This document shows, one piece after another, positions 1-8,159 of a stretch of 55,649 bases of DNA (position 1 is the first letter of the stretch; every line of letters starts with the position of its first letter). Source of the DNA: Bacteroidaceae bacterium (GTDB lineage Bacteria > Bacteroidota > Bacteroidia > Bacteroidales > Bacteroidaceae); the NCBI GenBank assembly GCA_017645655.1, contig JAGCNZ010000042.1, positions 1-55,649 of the forward strand, given 5' to 3'. Position numbers and translations under genes: made by a program. The notes below the pieces were generated by a model. The model was given only the letters and a program-made list of their open reading frames with translations, was not told the origin of the DNA and searched no databases.

Positions 1-40
1 CGACTGTCACCGCCTCGGGCTTGATATATGTCTTTTTCAT
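1..40 (-). CDS. N-terminus of a small protein, partial at window edge
   Basis: An ATG at position 40 on the minus strand opens a frame reading MKKTYIKPEAVTV up to the edge, with no stop. Short Bacteroidales proteins beginning MKKxYIKP are common and uncharacterised. It starts 34 bases past the stop of the large secreted protein and could be co-transcribed with it. Only 13 residues are visible, so no function can be given. Confidence 0.5.
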   Translation of the reverse strand, partial: MKKTYIKPEAVTV

Positions 41-74
41 ATTACTTTACTTGAGTTCCGCCTGCACCTAAGCG

Positions 75-3000
75 TTAGCGAAGAATCTTTTTGCCGTTAA
101 TAATGTTAATGCCCTTCTGCTTCTTGCTCATGCGCTGACCGATGATGTTGTAGATGCTTTCGTTAAGGTTAACGTTAGCGTCAAGGTCAGTAATCGCAGT
201 TGCATCATCTTCGTCGAAGCCATAGAAGCTCTTGACGCCAGCATCGCCGATAACGAGGTAGCCCTTGCCGGCTGGAACAGTAACGCTACTACCTACAGGA
301 TAGAAACCTACACCATTGGTCTTGCTTGCAAGAGCATAGATGTTTCCTGCAGCACCTGTAACAGTACCATCAGAAGGCAGGAGGTCATTCGTTGTGCCAA
401 GTTCAACAGCACTTGTAGCAGGACTGAACTTATAGCTACCAGTGTTCTTCAGCACGACAGCCTCGCCAGCAGGAATTGCTGTAACAGGTTCAAGATGAAC
501 AGCACTTGCATTAACCTGGCAAGCATAAGCCTCAACACCTTCAGGCATTGTGTCAATGTCGTAAGGAGCAACGAAGGTAGTGTAGTTAGCATCGCCAATG
601 GTGACATACTCTGTAACGCCAAGGCATGTCAGACGGAAGTTTCCTACAACAACCCATGTACCATCTTTTTCGCCTCCATAATTCATCTCCACGCCAATCG
701 TGAGATTGCCATCCTCGCCCACCTCAATGGCAGGCGTTGTTGCCTTGTAAAGACCTGTCTGGAAGTACTCGTTAGCCTGCCAAGGCCAGTTTGCGAATGC
801 ACCTTCTACACCATCGCGTGTATCGCCAATGCCGGGCAAATTGCCTGCCTCACTGGTCACGTTAGGAAGAAGAGCCTCTTTTCTCTCGTCATCGCCGTTA
901 ATTGCCACAACTTTTGCAAGCTGACGAAGCATCTCACCACGTCCAACCTTCGCAGCCTCATTGTCACTGCTTCCATCACGGAAGAAGCCATAGCAACTTA
1001 CCTTATACTTGCCGGGAGTAAGACCTGTGATAGTCTGCTTCATGTCTGCATTAGCCTCGAACCATTCGATGACCATCCAAGGCTCACGTTCTGAACCTCT
1101 CATTTGACCACCGACACCAGTCCAGCCACGAGTCCAGTTACCACCACTGACCTTAGAGAAGTTGGGGTTCTCAATGAGGAAGGTCACGTCAAGAGGATTG
1201 GCTTCTGTAGCCTTGTACATAGCAGCCTTGTATGCTTCGGGAGAAACAAGCATCCACTGCGCATAAGGATTGTTTACATAGTCATTGCGATTCCATTCAC
1301 GCTTCTGAACAGAGTTCCAGTAATGTGTGTTGCCATCGCATACGTCATCGGCGGGGTCATATACGAAGTGCCAGTTGTAGTTGTCCCATTCGCACATGCT
1401 GTAAACCTTGTCCTTGCCTTCAACGGGGACAAAGGCAAGCTTGTTCTCACCATTCTTGTCCCAGTATTCTTCCTGCCAGTTCATACCGTCCCAGCCATTG
1501 CCGCTGAGGTGGAAGACGGGGCGACCTGTTGCACCACTCCATTCGCCGTCGGGACGGAAGTGGATGAGCATACCGGGATTATCAATAGCAATATGTGTGC
1601 CCCAGTCTGCTGTCGTGCTGAAGAAGATGCCAGCACCAACATTATATAAATAGTAGTCTGCTTCTTCGTTTGCAGGCTCGGAGCATTCGATTCTTGTGAT
1701 GTCCACCTTTTCGATGGCATTGAGCTTGCGCAGGTTGCGGACAAGACGCAGGTGGGTTTCAACTTCATTAACCGTGCCGTTTACGAGGAAGTCTGTTACA
1801 GATGTTGGGACACTGATACCGTCTGCCTGAGCCTTTTCGATGGTGGCTCTCAGAACAGTTACATCAACAGTCTGAGCCAACTGCAATGCTTCCTCAAGAG
1901 CATTAGTTACAGTTGTCATTGCATTAGCATCTGTGCGGCTGACGCTTTGTGCATTTGCAAGAGCCGTTGCCAGTGCAGTTGCCAGTGCATCTGTTGTATT
2001 GCTAGAGTCGAAGTTTCCTGCATTTGCAATAGCTTGGTCGAGAGCCTCAATGTAAGGTGTAAGATCTTCGATGACAACCTCACCATCGTATGTCAGTGTG
2101 AAGTTATCAAGGAGCATCCATGCGCTAGTGGCACCTTCCACTTTGGCACCTACACGAAGTTTACCGTCTTTCACTTCTACTTCTACCTCATCCGTCCAGC
2201 CTTTACCTTCAAATATGTTTGTGGAGAATTCGTTGGTGCCGTTATATGCCCAAACGCCAGACGCTATTTCCTTTGTATTCTTATTGTCGACTTTCTCATT
2301 TGTAACAAGGGAATAGACATTAACCATTGGAGAGGTGGCTGCATTGGCATATACCACGCCCTTGGTGTTACCCGTCGGGTCAGCAAGATACTCGTTATAG
2401 CGATCCTCGTTCATATCGCCACCGCCTGTAGAAACATAGATGGCCTGAGCCTTGAACTTGTACTTACCATTGGGAACAATAATGTCCTGATAAACGTCAC
2501 GGCTGCTGATACCCCAAAGCTCCCAAACGCGGTTACAGTGATAATGACCATCACCGCCAATAGCATTGTCTCCGTAAGAACCTTGCCATACTCTATATGC
2601 TTCTTCTCCCTTGTGACTGTCATCTACTGGAAATGTTCCGCCAAGCACAAGCCAAGAGCAGTCATCGCCAACTTGCATGGCAGCAAGGCGCTGCTCACGG
2701 CTTACAAGTTGCCATACATTACCATTTTCTGCAATGTCATCAGGATTGCTGGTTGACCAACCGGCAGAAGTTGCACCCATTGCCTTACCACCAGGGGTAG
2801 TGAGTTTATAGCAGTTGGTAACACCTTCCACAGCAACTGGAGTGAATATCCAGTTTGTCACACCATCACCAGTATCCATATAGAGATTGCTGCCATTGAT
2901 ACTGTAGTTGTGGCCAAGTTTGGGATTGAGCTGGAAACGCCCATCTGCATTGCCGGCCTTCAATTCGATGTCGCGACCGCGAGGACCTAGCTCGCCATGA

Positions 3001-3629
3001 GATGTCCAGGAGCCGTCTGTGTTTACATGATTGTCGCCCAACCATTTGCCTGTCTTGAGGTTATATAGATAGTACTCAGTACCAACGGCAGGCTCAACGC
3101 CCTCATATGGAGAAGTTAGGCCAGTAAGTTGGGGCATTACGCCCTCCACTACCTTCCAAAAAGATTTGTGGTTAGTGCCTGCAACAGCTGCATAACCTTG
3201 CACTCGGGCATTGTCTCTGTTAGCACCTATGGTTCCGCTTGTAAAGTCATAAGTGGTCTGGTCAGTAGAGGCAAAGCCATAAATGGCATCACCATTTTGG
3301 TCTTCTGCCGAACAGTGCTTGACACAAATCTCAAAAGGTGTAGTGCCAGTGGCTACTGCTTGTTCCGAAGTTTTTGTGCTCTGCATGTATTTACCTGTCA
3401 AAGCATTCTTCACATAGTAACAGTCCGTATTGCCTGTAGCTTCAAACTTCCAATACGAATTGTCATTAAGAGCGCCTATGGCAACAATGCCTGTGCCGTT
3501 GTCCTGCATATAGGCATTAGCATCTTGGCGGTTGCTGATGACATAGGTCTTTGTCGCATCAAATTGTGCATATAGGTTTCCGCCTACTGCACTGGCGATG
3601 AGTAACAAAACTAAAAATAGTCTTTTCAT
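75..3629 (-). CDS. Large secreted protein with a T9SS-like C-terminal tail
   Basis: The product is 1184 residues. A signal peptide (residues 1-21, ending near LYAQ) predicts export. I do not recognise a catalytic domain. Visible parts are Trp/Tyr/Gly-rich stretches around residues 25-170, 185-270 and 650-760 that look like repeated beta-trefoil or carbohydrate-binding folds. Two beta-sandwich-like modules end in similar strands (WMLLDNFTLTYDG near 505 and VVVGNFRLTCLG near 996). A helical Ala/Asn-rich segment at about 520-595 resembles FIVAR-type modules. The last 40 residues (IYNIIGQRMSKKQKGINIINGKK) resemble the C-terminal sorting tails of Prevotella T9SS cargo, which is inference supported by porX and porW in this window. 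The call is a surface or secreted carbohydrate-interacting protein of unknown role. Confidence 0.85.
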   Translation of the reverse strand: MKRLFLVLLLIASAVGGNLYAQFDATKTYVISNRQDANAYMQDNGTGIVAIGALNDNSYWKFEATGNTDCYYVKNALTGKYMQSTKTSEQAVATGTTPFEICVKHCSAEDQNGDAIYGFASTDQTTYDFTSGTIGANRDNARVQGYAAVAGTNHKSFWKVVEGVMPQLTGLTSPYEGVEPAVGTEYYLYNLKTGKWLGDNHVNTDGSWTSHGELGPRGRDIELKAGNADGRFQLNPKLGHNYSINGSNLYMDTGDGVTNWIFTPVAVEGVTNCYKLTTPGGKAMGATSAGWSTSNPDDIAENGNVWQLVSREQRLAAMQVGDDCSWLVLGGTFPVDDSHKGEEAYRVWQGSYGDNAIGGDGHYHCNRVWELWGISSRDVYQDIIVPNGKYKFKAQAIYVSTGGGDMNEDRYNEYLADPTGNTKGVVYANAATSPMVNVYSLVTNEKVDNKNTKEIASGVWAYNGTNEFSTNIFEGKGWTDEVEVEVKDGKLRVGAKVEGATSAWMLLDNFTLTYDGEVVIEDLTPYIEALDQAIANAGNFDSSNTTDALATALATALANAQSVSRTDANAMTTVTNALEEALQLAQTVDVTVLRATIEKAQADGISVPTSVTDFLVNGTVNEVETHLRLVRNLRKLNAIEKVDITRIECSEPANEEADYYLYNVGAGIFFSTTADWGTHIAIDNPGMLIHFRPDGEWSGATGRPVFHLSGNGWDGMNWQEEYWDKNGENKLAFVPVEGKDKVYSMCEWDNYNWHFVYDPADDVCDGNTHYWNSVQKREWNRNDYVNNPYAQWMLVSPEAYKAAMYKATEANPLDVTFLIENPNFSKVSGGNWTRGWTGVGGQMRGSEREPWMVIEWFEANADMKQTITGLTPGKYKVSCYGFFRDGSSDNEAAKVGRGEMLRQLAKVVAINGDDERKEALLPNVTSEAGNLPGIGDTRDGVEGAFANWPWQANEYFQTGLYKATTPAIEVGEDGNLTIGVEMNYGGEKDGTWVVVGNFRLTCLGVTEYVTIGDANYTTFVAPYDIDTMPEGVEAYACQVNASAVHLEPVTAIPAGEAVVLKNTGSYKFSPATSAVELGTTNDLLPSDGTVTGAAGNIYALASKTNGVGFYPVGSSVTVPAGKGYLVIGDAGVKSFYGFDEDDATAITDLDANVNLNESIYNIIGQRMSKKQKGINIINGKKILR

Positions 3630-3686
3630 AATATAAAGTTTAGGTTAATATTTCTCTAATCGTGTGCGCGGGCGCGCAATCGGCAG

Positions 3687-3694
3687 CAAAGGTA
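3687..3694 (-). promoter_or_regulatory. -7 box TACCTTTG for the large secreted protein
   Basis: Read on the minus strand this is TACCTTTG, matching the Bacteroidota sigma -7 element TAnnTTTG, and it predicts a leader of about 50 bases before the ATG at 3629. The -33 region is only A/T-rich. Confidence 0.6.
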
Positions 3695-3878
3695 TATACT
3701 TTTATTTCATTTTTTTCCACTTTTTATTGATTATTTTGTCTTTTGTTGAGAAAACGGACGGAATGTGGGCAAATTAGTAGAAGGTTTCGTTGGTTTCTGC
3801 TCTTTTTTTGTAGTTTTTTTGCTGTTTTTGCCTCAATAAGTGTCATGCCGTTGTGCTTGCTGCACTATTCCGGCAGGG
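3695..3878. other. A/T-rich intergenic stretch, nothing recognised
   Basis: This T-rich sequence lies between the leftward promoter at 3687 and the CACGTG array at 3896. I see no gene, RNA or strong hairpin in it. Confidence 0.5.
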
Positions 3879-3988
3879 GATGTTTGAAATCATCACACGT
3901 GATAAATTGATTTTACCCACGTGATATTTGAAATATTACACGTAATAATTTCATTTTACCCACGTGACAATTTCAAACTACCCACGTG
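3871..3988 (-). repeat. CACGTG phased array 1
   Basis: Five units start at 3896, 3918, 3939 (CACGTA), 3961 and 3983, with spacings 22, 21, 22, 22. Read on the minus strand the 16-nt linkers begin GGTA (for example GGTAAAATGAAATTAT), and the single 15-nt linker is TAATATTTCAAATAT. The outer end carries GGCAGGGGATGTTTGAAATC (3871-3890), which recurs inverted beside array 4. It lies between divergent genes. Confidence 0.85.
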
Positions 3989-4042
3989 ACGTTTGGCATT
4001 CAGGCATGTCGATGTCTTTCCTGGTACATTTTGCCCTTATCG

Positions 4043-4074
4043 TTTGGACGCTATCCGACAATTCACTATCTTTG
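4043..4074 (+). promoter_or_regulatory. Promoter (TTTG ... TATCTTTG) for the 4096 gene
   Basis: TTTG at 4043-4046 and TATCTTTG at 4067-4074 are 20 bases apart, as expected for Bacteroidota -33/-7 elements. The position supports translation from the ATG at 4096 rather than from the in-frame ATG at 3964 inside the repeat array. Confidence 0.65.
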
Positions 4075-4095
4075 CGACAGAAATCCTCACGACTC

Positions 4096-5235
4096 ATGCA
4101 AAAAGCTTGGTTCATTCTTCTGGTTTGGCTGTTTTGCGTTTCAGCCTGGGCGCAGGAACTCACCCTGCAGGGTCGCGTCGTTGATGTCGAGACGGGCGAG
4201 CCGCTGCCGTTTGCCTCCATTCATGTGGGCGAGGGCGGGGGAACGCTGACCAACAGCGAGGGTGACTTCCGCCTGACTGCTTCTCCGCAGGATGTCCTGA
4301 CCTTCAGTTTCGTGGGCTTCGAGAGGCTGAGTCTGCAGGCTTGCGAAGTGCCCTCGCGCATCATGCTGAAGCCCTTCGAACGGACTCTGCAGGAACTCGT
4401 CGTGGTGCCTCAGGACGCGCTGGGCACCGTGGCACGAGTCATCAAGAACCTGAGGCGCGACTTCTCCGGGCATAAAAAGGACAGGCAGGGCTATTTCATG
4501 CGAACCTTGCTGAGCGACAGGAAGGACAGCTACCTGATAGAAAGCCTCATGGGATGGGGCGCGGCCGTGAATCTCCGCGAGGGCGAGACCTTCAGCGGCA
4601 TTTTTGGAATGAACGCGGAGGGAGAAAAGAGCAGCATCATGCTGAGGCTGACCAACATACATCACATGGCAGAGATAGGTCCGAGCGCTTTCATGAGCAG
4701 TTACTGGGAGCAGGCCGTCAAGCCCCTCTACAGCCCGTCGATGGCGAGGAAGTACTACGATGTCGGACTCGAAACGCGCTCCGGCGAAATGGGAGAAAAG
4801 CTTTACCGCATCACATTCCAATTGAAAAACAAAGTCGCAAAGAAGCTGGGAAACAGGCGCTGCCTGACGGGAACGGCCTTTGTGGATGCCGAAACGCTCC
4901 GTCTGCTTCGCTTTGAAGGCGAAGTAGGGAATGCGTATCAGTCGGTAAACCTCAATCGGTTGCCAACCGCCATCAGGTTCCATGTCAACTACGACTATTC
5001 TCGCGGCTTCGCGTCGGTAGGCAACATCGCAGTTCAGGGCGGCAACGAAGAGATGAGCTACAAGTCGCTTCTGTTCGGCATCCAGGCCGACAGCCTCGTC
5101 GCAGCAGGCGGCGGCTTCCTGGGAGACAACCTCATCGACGCCCTGAATAATGCCGGTCGCAACTCCACACTGTGGGAGAAATATAATATCGTCGCGCGTA
5201 CAAAAGAGGAAGAGCGCATCGCCTTCGGAGAATAA
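4096..5235 (+). CDS. Exported protein with carboxypeptidase-regulatory-like domain
   Basis: The product is 379 residues from the ATG at 4096. That start gives a clean signal peptide (MQKAWFILLVWLFCVSAWAQ) and lies just after the promoter; the upstream in-frame ATG falls inside the CACGTG array and precedes the promoter. Residues 22-100 form a carboxypeptidase regulatory-like beta-sandwich (LQGRVVDVETGEPLPFASIHV, then TLTNSEGDFRL and FSFVGFE), the module seen at the N-terminus of Bacteroidota outer-membrane proteins. The remaining 280 residues are a conserved-looking domain without motifs I can name, probably periplasmic or outer-membrane associated. It stands alone and reads toward the two leftward tRNA genes. 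Confidence 0.8.
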   Translation: MQKAWFILLVWLFCVSAWAQELTLQGRVVDVETGEPLPFASIHVGEGGGTLTNSEGDFRLTASPQDVLTFSFVGFERLSLQACEVPSRIMLKPFERTLQELVVVPQDALGTVARVIKNLRRDFSGHKKDRQGYFMRTLLSDRKDSYLIESLMGWGAAVNLREGETFSGIFGMNAEGEKSSIMLRLTNIHHMAEIGPSAFMSSYWEQAVKPLYSPSMARKYYDVGLETRSGEMGEKLYRITFQLKNKVAKKLGNRRCLTGTAFVDAETLRLLRFEGEVGNAYQSVNLNRLPTAIRFHVNYDYSRGFASVGNIAVQGGNEEMSYKSLLFGIQADSLVAAGGGFLGDNLIDALNNAGRNSTLWEKYNIVARTKEEERIAFGE

Positions 5236-5245
5236 AAGCAGTAAG

Positions 5246-5279
5246 CCCCCAAAAAGAAAAGCCCAGCGTCTGCTGGGCT
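5246..5279 (-). terminator. Rho-independent terminator of the tRNA-Asn pair
   Basis: AGCCCAGC (5260-5267) pairs perfectly with GCTGGGCT (5272-5279) around a 4-nt loop. On the minus strand the hairpin is followed by TTTTCTTTTT. It lies just beyond the 3' end of the second tRNA-Asn gene. Confidence 0.8.
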
Positions 5280-5282
5280 CTG

Positions 5283-5356
5283 CGCTTCAGGATGGGCTTG
5301 AACCAACGACCCCATGATTAACAGTCATGTGCTCTAACCAACTGAGCTACTGAAGC
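5283..5356 (-). tRNA. tRNA-Asn (GTT), downstream copy
   Basis: The minus strand gives a 74-nt cloverleaf with acceptor GCTTCAG/CTGAAGC, D arm AGCTCAGTTGGTTAGAGC, anticodon loop CTGTTAA (anticodon GTT) and T arm with GGTTCAAGC. The discriminator is G and CCA is not encoded. It is identical to the copy at 5383-5456 and lies exactly 100 bp from it. Confidence 0.95.
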
Positions 5357-5382
5357 AATTTGCAACTGCTCGGAAAAACTTG

Positions 5383-5456
5383 CGCTTCAGGATGGGCTTG
5401 AACCAACGACCCCATGATTAACAGTCATGTGCTCTAACCAACTGAGCTACTGAAGC
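5383..5456 (-). tRNA. tRNA-Asn (GTT), promoter-proximal copy
   Basis: The sequence is identical to the copy at 5283-5356 and is transcribed first from the promoter at 5489-5496. The two genes and the single terminator at 5246-5279 form one short transcription unit. Confidence 0.95.
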
Positions 5457-5488
5457 AGTTTTTTTCGCTTTTTCTTGCAATTGCGGGG

Positions 5489-5496
5489 CAAAGGTA
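5489..5496 (-). promoter_or_regulatory. -7 box TACCTTTG for the tRNA-Asn pair
   Basis: On the minus strand this is TACCTTTG, with transcription predicted to start about 25 bases upstream of the mature tRNA 5' end at 5456. It is arranged back-to-back with the rightward -7 box at 5520. Confidence 0.65.
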
Positions 5497-5519
5497 TAGG
5501 TTTTTTCGGAAATATGCAA

Positions 5520-5527
5520 TATCTTTG
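5520..5527 (+). promoter_or_regulatory. -7 box TATCTTTG for the PfkB kinase operon
   Basis: TATCTTTG lies 18 bases before the ATG at 5546. An alternative TTG start at 5525 falls inside this box, so the ATG is preferred. Confidence 0.65.
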
Positions 5528-5545
5528 CAGAAAATTTTGCACAAT

Positions 5546-6520
5546 ATGGAAAAAATAATCGGAATAGGCAATGCTCTTGTCGATATCCTTGTGCGTCTTG
5601 AAGATGACACGCTGCTTGAACGGGCAGGACTGCCTAAAGGCGGAATGACTCTGATTGATGAAGCCCGACAACACGAACTGCGGGCATGCATGGAAGGGCT
5701 CCCCGTGGAACAGGCGACAGGCGGCAGCGCTGGCAACTCGATGCTGGCTCTGGCTCGGCTTGGCGGCAATGCGGGCTTCGTAGGCAAAGTCGGCAGAGAT
5801 GCCCTCGGCAAGTTCTATGCTGACAACTGCAAGGCTGTGGGCATCGAGGCAAGACTGCTCGAATGCAATCTGCCCACAGGTGTCGCCAACACATTCATCT
5901 CTCCGGACGGCGAACGCACCTTCGGCACTTGTCTCGGCGCAGCAGCAACCTTGCAGGCAAGCGACATCACGCCGCAGCTCTTTGAGGGGGTCTCGATGGC
6001 TCACATCGAAGGTTACCTCGTGCAGAACCACGACTTGATGGAGGCCATCTGTCAGACTGCAATGGAACAAAGCGTGCAGCTCAGCCTCGACCTTGCCAGC
6101 TACAATGTCGTCGCAGCAGACCTGCCTTTCTTCCAGCACCTGGTGCAAGACTACATCGACATCGTCTTTGCAAACGAAGAGGAAGCCGCCGCCTTCACAG
6201 GCAAGACTAATCCTCTGGAGGCTCTGCGCGAAATAGCAGCCCTGAAGTGCTTGGCCGTCGTGAAGCTCGGCAGCAAGGGCGCAAGTGCAAGGCTCGGCAG
6301 GGAAGAAGTCGTGGTGCCCGCCAAGAAGGTTCCAGTAGTGGACACCACGGCAGCGGGCGACTTCTTTGCAGGCGGCTTCCTCTATGCCCTGAACCGAGGC
6401 GCCTCGCTGAAGGACTGCCTCAGTTGTGGTGCGTTACTTAGCGAGCACATCATCGGCGTGGTTGGCACAAGGTTGCCCGACGAAGAGTGGAAAGCAATAA
6501 GAAAAGAAACGAAGAACTGA
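5546..6520 (+). CDS. PfkB-family sugar/nucleoside kinase (adenosine kinase-like)
   Basis: The product is 324 residues, normal for the ribokinase/PfkB family of cytoplasmic ATP-dependent kinases. The N-terminal substrate segment GIGNALVDILV, the GGSAGN motif (GGSAGNSMLALARLGG, about residues 60-75) and the C-terminal signature DTTAAGDFFAGGFL (about 266-279) are present. The Asp of the AGD motif is the family's catalytic base. Overall shape resembles the adenosine kinase branch in Bacteroidota, but the substrate cannot be fixed by reading. It is followed after 1 base by the S41 protease gene, so the two are probably co-transcribed. Confidence 0.88.
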   Translation: MEKIIGIGNALVDILVRLEDDTLLERAGLPKGGMTLIDEARQHELRACMEGLPVEQATGGSAGNSMLALARLGGNAGFVGKVGRDALGKFYADNCKAVGIEARLLECNLPTGVANTFISPDGERTFGTCLGAAATLQASDITPQLFEGVSMAHIEGYLVQNHDLMEAICQTAMEQSVQLSLDLASYNVVAADLPFFQHLVQDYIDIVFANEEEAAAFTGKTNPLEALREIAALKCLAVVKLGSKGASARLGREEVVVPAKKVPVVDTTAAGDFFAGGFLYALNRGASLKDCLSCGALLSEHIIGVVGTRLPDEEWKAIRKETKN

Positions 6521-6521
6521 T

Positions 6522-8159
6522 ATGAAACGCGCGTATATATATATAATAATGTGTATGCTGCCACTCGCCATGGCAGCACAGAAGAAGGAGAACGCCAACT
6601 CGGCCATCAGCCGCAACCTCGAGCTCTTCAATGATATCTACAAGCAACTCGACCTCTTCTACGTCGATTCGCTCAACGCTGACACCGTCATAGGCTGGGG
6701 CATCCGCTCCATGCTGCAACAAGTCGACCCGTTTACCGACTACTTTCCCGACGACGATGAAGACCTCAGGCAGATGGCTACAGGCAAGTATGCCGGCATT
6801 GGCAGCGTGATTCGTTATCACAAGAAGGAGCAAAGAACAGTAATCAGCGAGCCTTACGAAGGCACGCCAAGTCAGTTGGCGGGCGTTCAGGCAGGCGACG
6901 TCATCCTTTCTGTCGACGGGAAAGACGTGAAGGGAATGCTCACGCCCAAGGTGAGCAGCATGCTCAGAGGCGAAGCCGGCACAACTTTCGAGCTGAAGGT
7001 GCGGCGAGGCGAAGAGGAGAAGTCATTCCTCATCACACGACAAACAATACAGCTTCCGCAGGTGCCTTATGCCGGCATACTTGATGATGGAAAGACCGGC
7101 TACATATATCTGACAGGTTTCACCGAGGGAGCTTGCCGAGAAGTTCGAGAGGCATTGGACGACGTGCGCCGTCAAGGAGCCAAGCGACTCGTGTTTGACC
7201 TCCGCGGCAATCCCGGCGGAGCTGTCAACGAAGCAGTAGACATTGCCAACCTCTTCCTGCCGAAAGGCAAAAAGGTGGTCTACACGAGAGGCAAGATGAC
7301 GCGTACCAATCGTGAGTACTACACGGCGACAGAGCCGGTGGACAGTGTGATGCCAGTCATTGTGTTAGTGGATGGAGGCTCGGCATCTGCTTCCGAGATT
7401 GTGGCAGGCTCACTTCAGGACTTCGACCGAGCCGTCATCATGGGCACGAGAACCTACGGCAAGGGCTTGGTTCAGATGATGCGAGAGGTGCCTTATCACG
7501 GGACGCTCAAACTCACGACCAGTCGTTACTACATCCCGAGCGGGCGTTGCATCCAGGCTTACGACTACCGTCATCTCAATGCAGACGGTTCGGCGGGAAC
7601 AGTTCCCGACAGTCTGACGAAGGTCTTCCACACGGCGGGAGGCCGCGAAGTGCGCGACGGAGGTGGTATCAAACCTGATATCGAGGTGAAGCCCGACAGC
7701 CTTCCTACGATGATTTCTGAGCTGATAAACAGCGACGAGTTCTTTGATTACGCAACACACTTCTGCCGTAATCATCCATCGATTGCGCCGGCAGGCAAGT
7801 TCAAGCTGAGCGACGAGGACTATGCCGCCTTTGCCGACAGCATCAGCAGCAGCGGGTTCGAGGCAGGAAAGCCTGCCAAGGAGTTGCTCAAAGTGCTTCG
7901 CGACGTCATCAAGCGCGAGGGGTACCAGGAGGCGACGAAGGATGAACTGGATGCCCTCGAAGCCAAGCTGACCTATGACGTCAAGGCAGACCTGTTGCGC
8001 TTCCGCAAGGAAGTGGAGCCCTACCTGTGCGACGAAATCGTGCATCGCTACTATTTCCAGAAAGGCGGGGCGCAGCAGCAACTCGTCGGCGACCCCTGCA
8101 TCGAGCGTGCATTGCAGGTGCTTGACAGTGAGGAATACAATAAGACACTGGGCAAATGA
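6522..8159 (+). CDS. S41 family C-terminal processing protease (CtpA-like)
   Basis: The product is 545 residues with a signal peptide (MKRAYIYIIMCMLPLAMAAQ), so it is periplasmic or envelope-bound. A PDZ domain spans about residues 90-165 (GTPSQLAGVQAGDVILSVDG). The peptidase core carries the Ser motif GGSASASEIVAGSLQD near residue 288 and the Lys motif GTRTYGKGLVQ about 25 residues later, the Ser/Lys dyad of tail-specific proteases. The family cleaves substrates near their C-termini. The first codons sit in an unusual GCGC/TATA-rich run. The stop overlaps the next start by 4 bases (ATGA), indicating translational coupling with the DUF4886 gene. Confidence 0.93.
   Translation: MKRAYIYIIMCMLPLAMAAQKKENANSAISRNLELFNDIYKQLDLFYVDSLNADTVIGWGIRSMLQQVDPFTDYFPDDDEDLRQMATGKYAGIGSVIRYHKKEQRTVISEPYEGTPSQLAGVQAGDVILSVDGKDVKGMLTPKVSSMLRGEAGTTFELKVRRGEEEKSFLITRQTIQLPQVPYAGILDDGKTGYIYLTGFTEGACREVREALDDVRRQGAKRLVFDLRGNPGGAVNEAVDIANLFLPKGKKVVYTRGKMTRTNREYYTATEPVDSVMPVIVLVDGGSASASEIVAGSLQDFDRAVIMGTRTYGKGLVQMMREVPYHGTLKLTTSRYYIPSGRCIQAYDYRHLNADGSAGTVPDSLTKVFHTAGGREVRDGGGIKPDIEVKPDSLPTMISELINSDEFFDYATHFCRNHPSIAPAGKFKLSDEDYAAFADSISSSGFEAGKPAKELLKVLRDVIKREGYQEATKDELDALEAKLTYDVKADLLRFRKEVEPYLCDEIVHRYYFQKGGAQQQLVGDPCIERALQVLDSEEYNKTLGK

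Noticed and set aside
3964-4095. Upstream extension of the 4096 gene from an ATG at 3964
   Set aside because: The extension lies inside array 1 and upstream of the promoter at 4043-4074, and it would bury the signal peptide.
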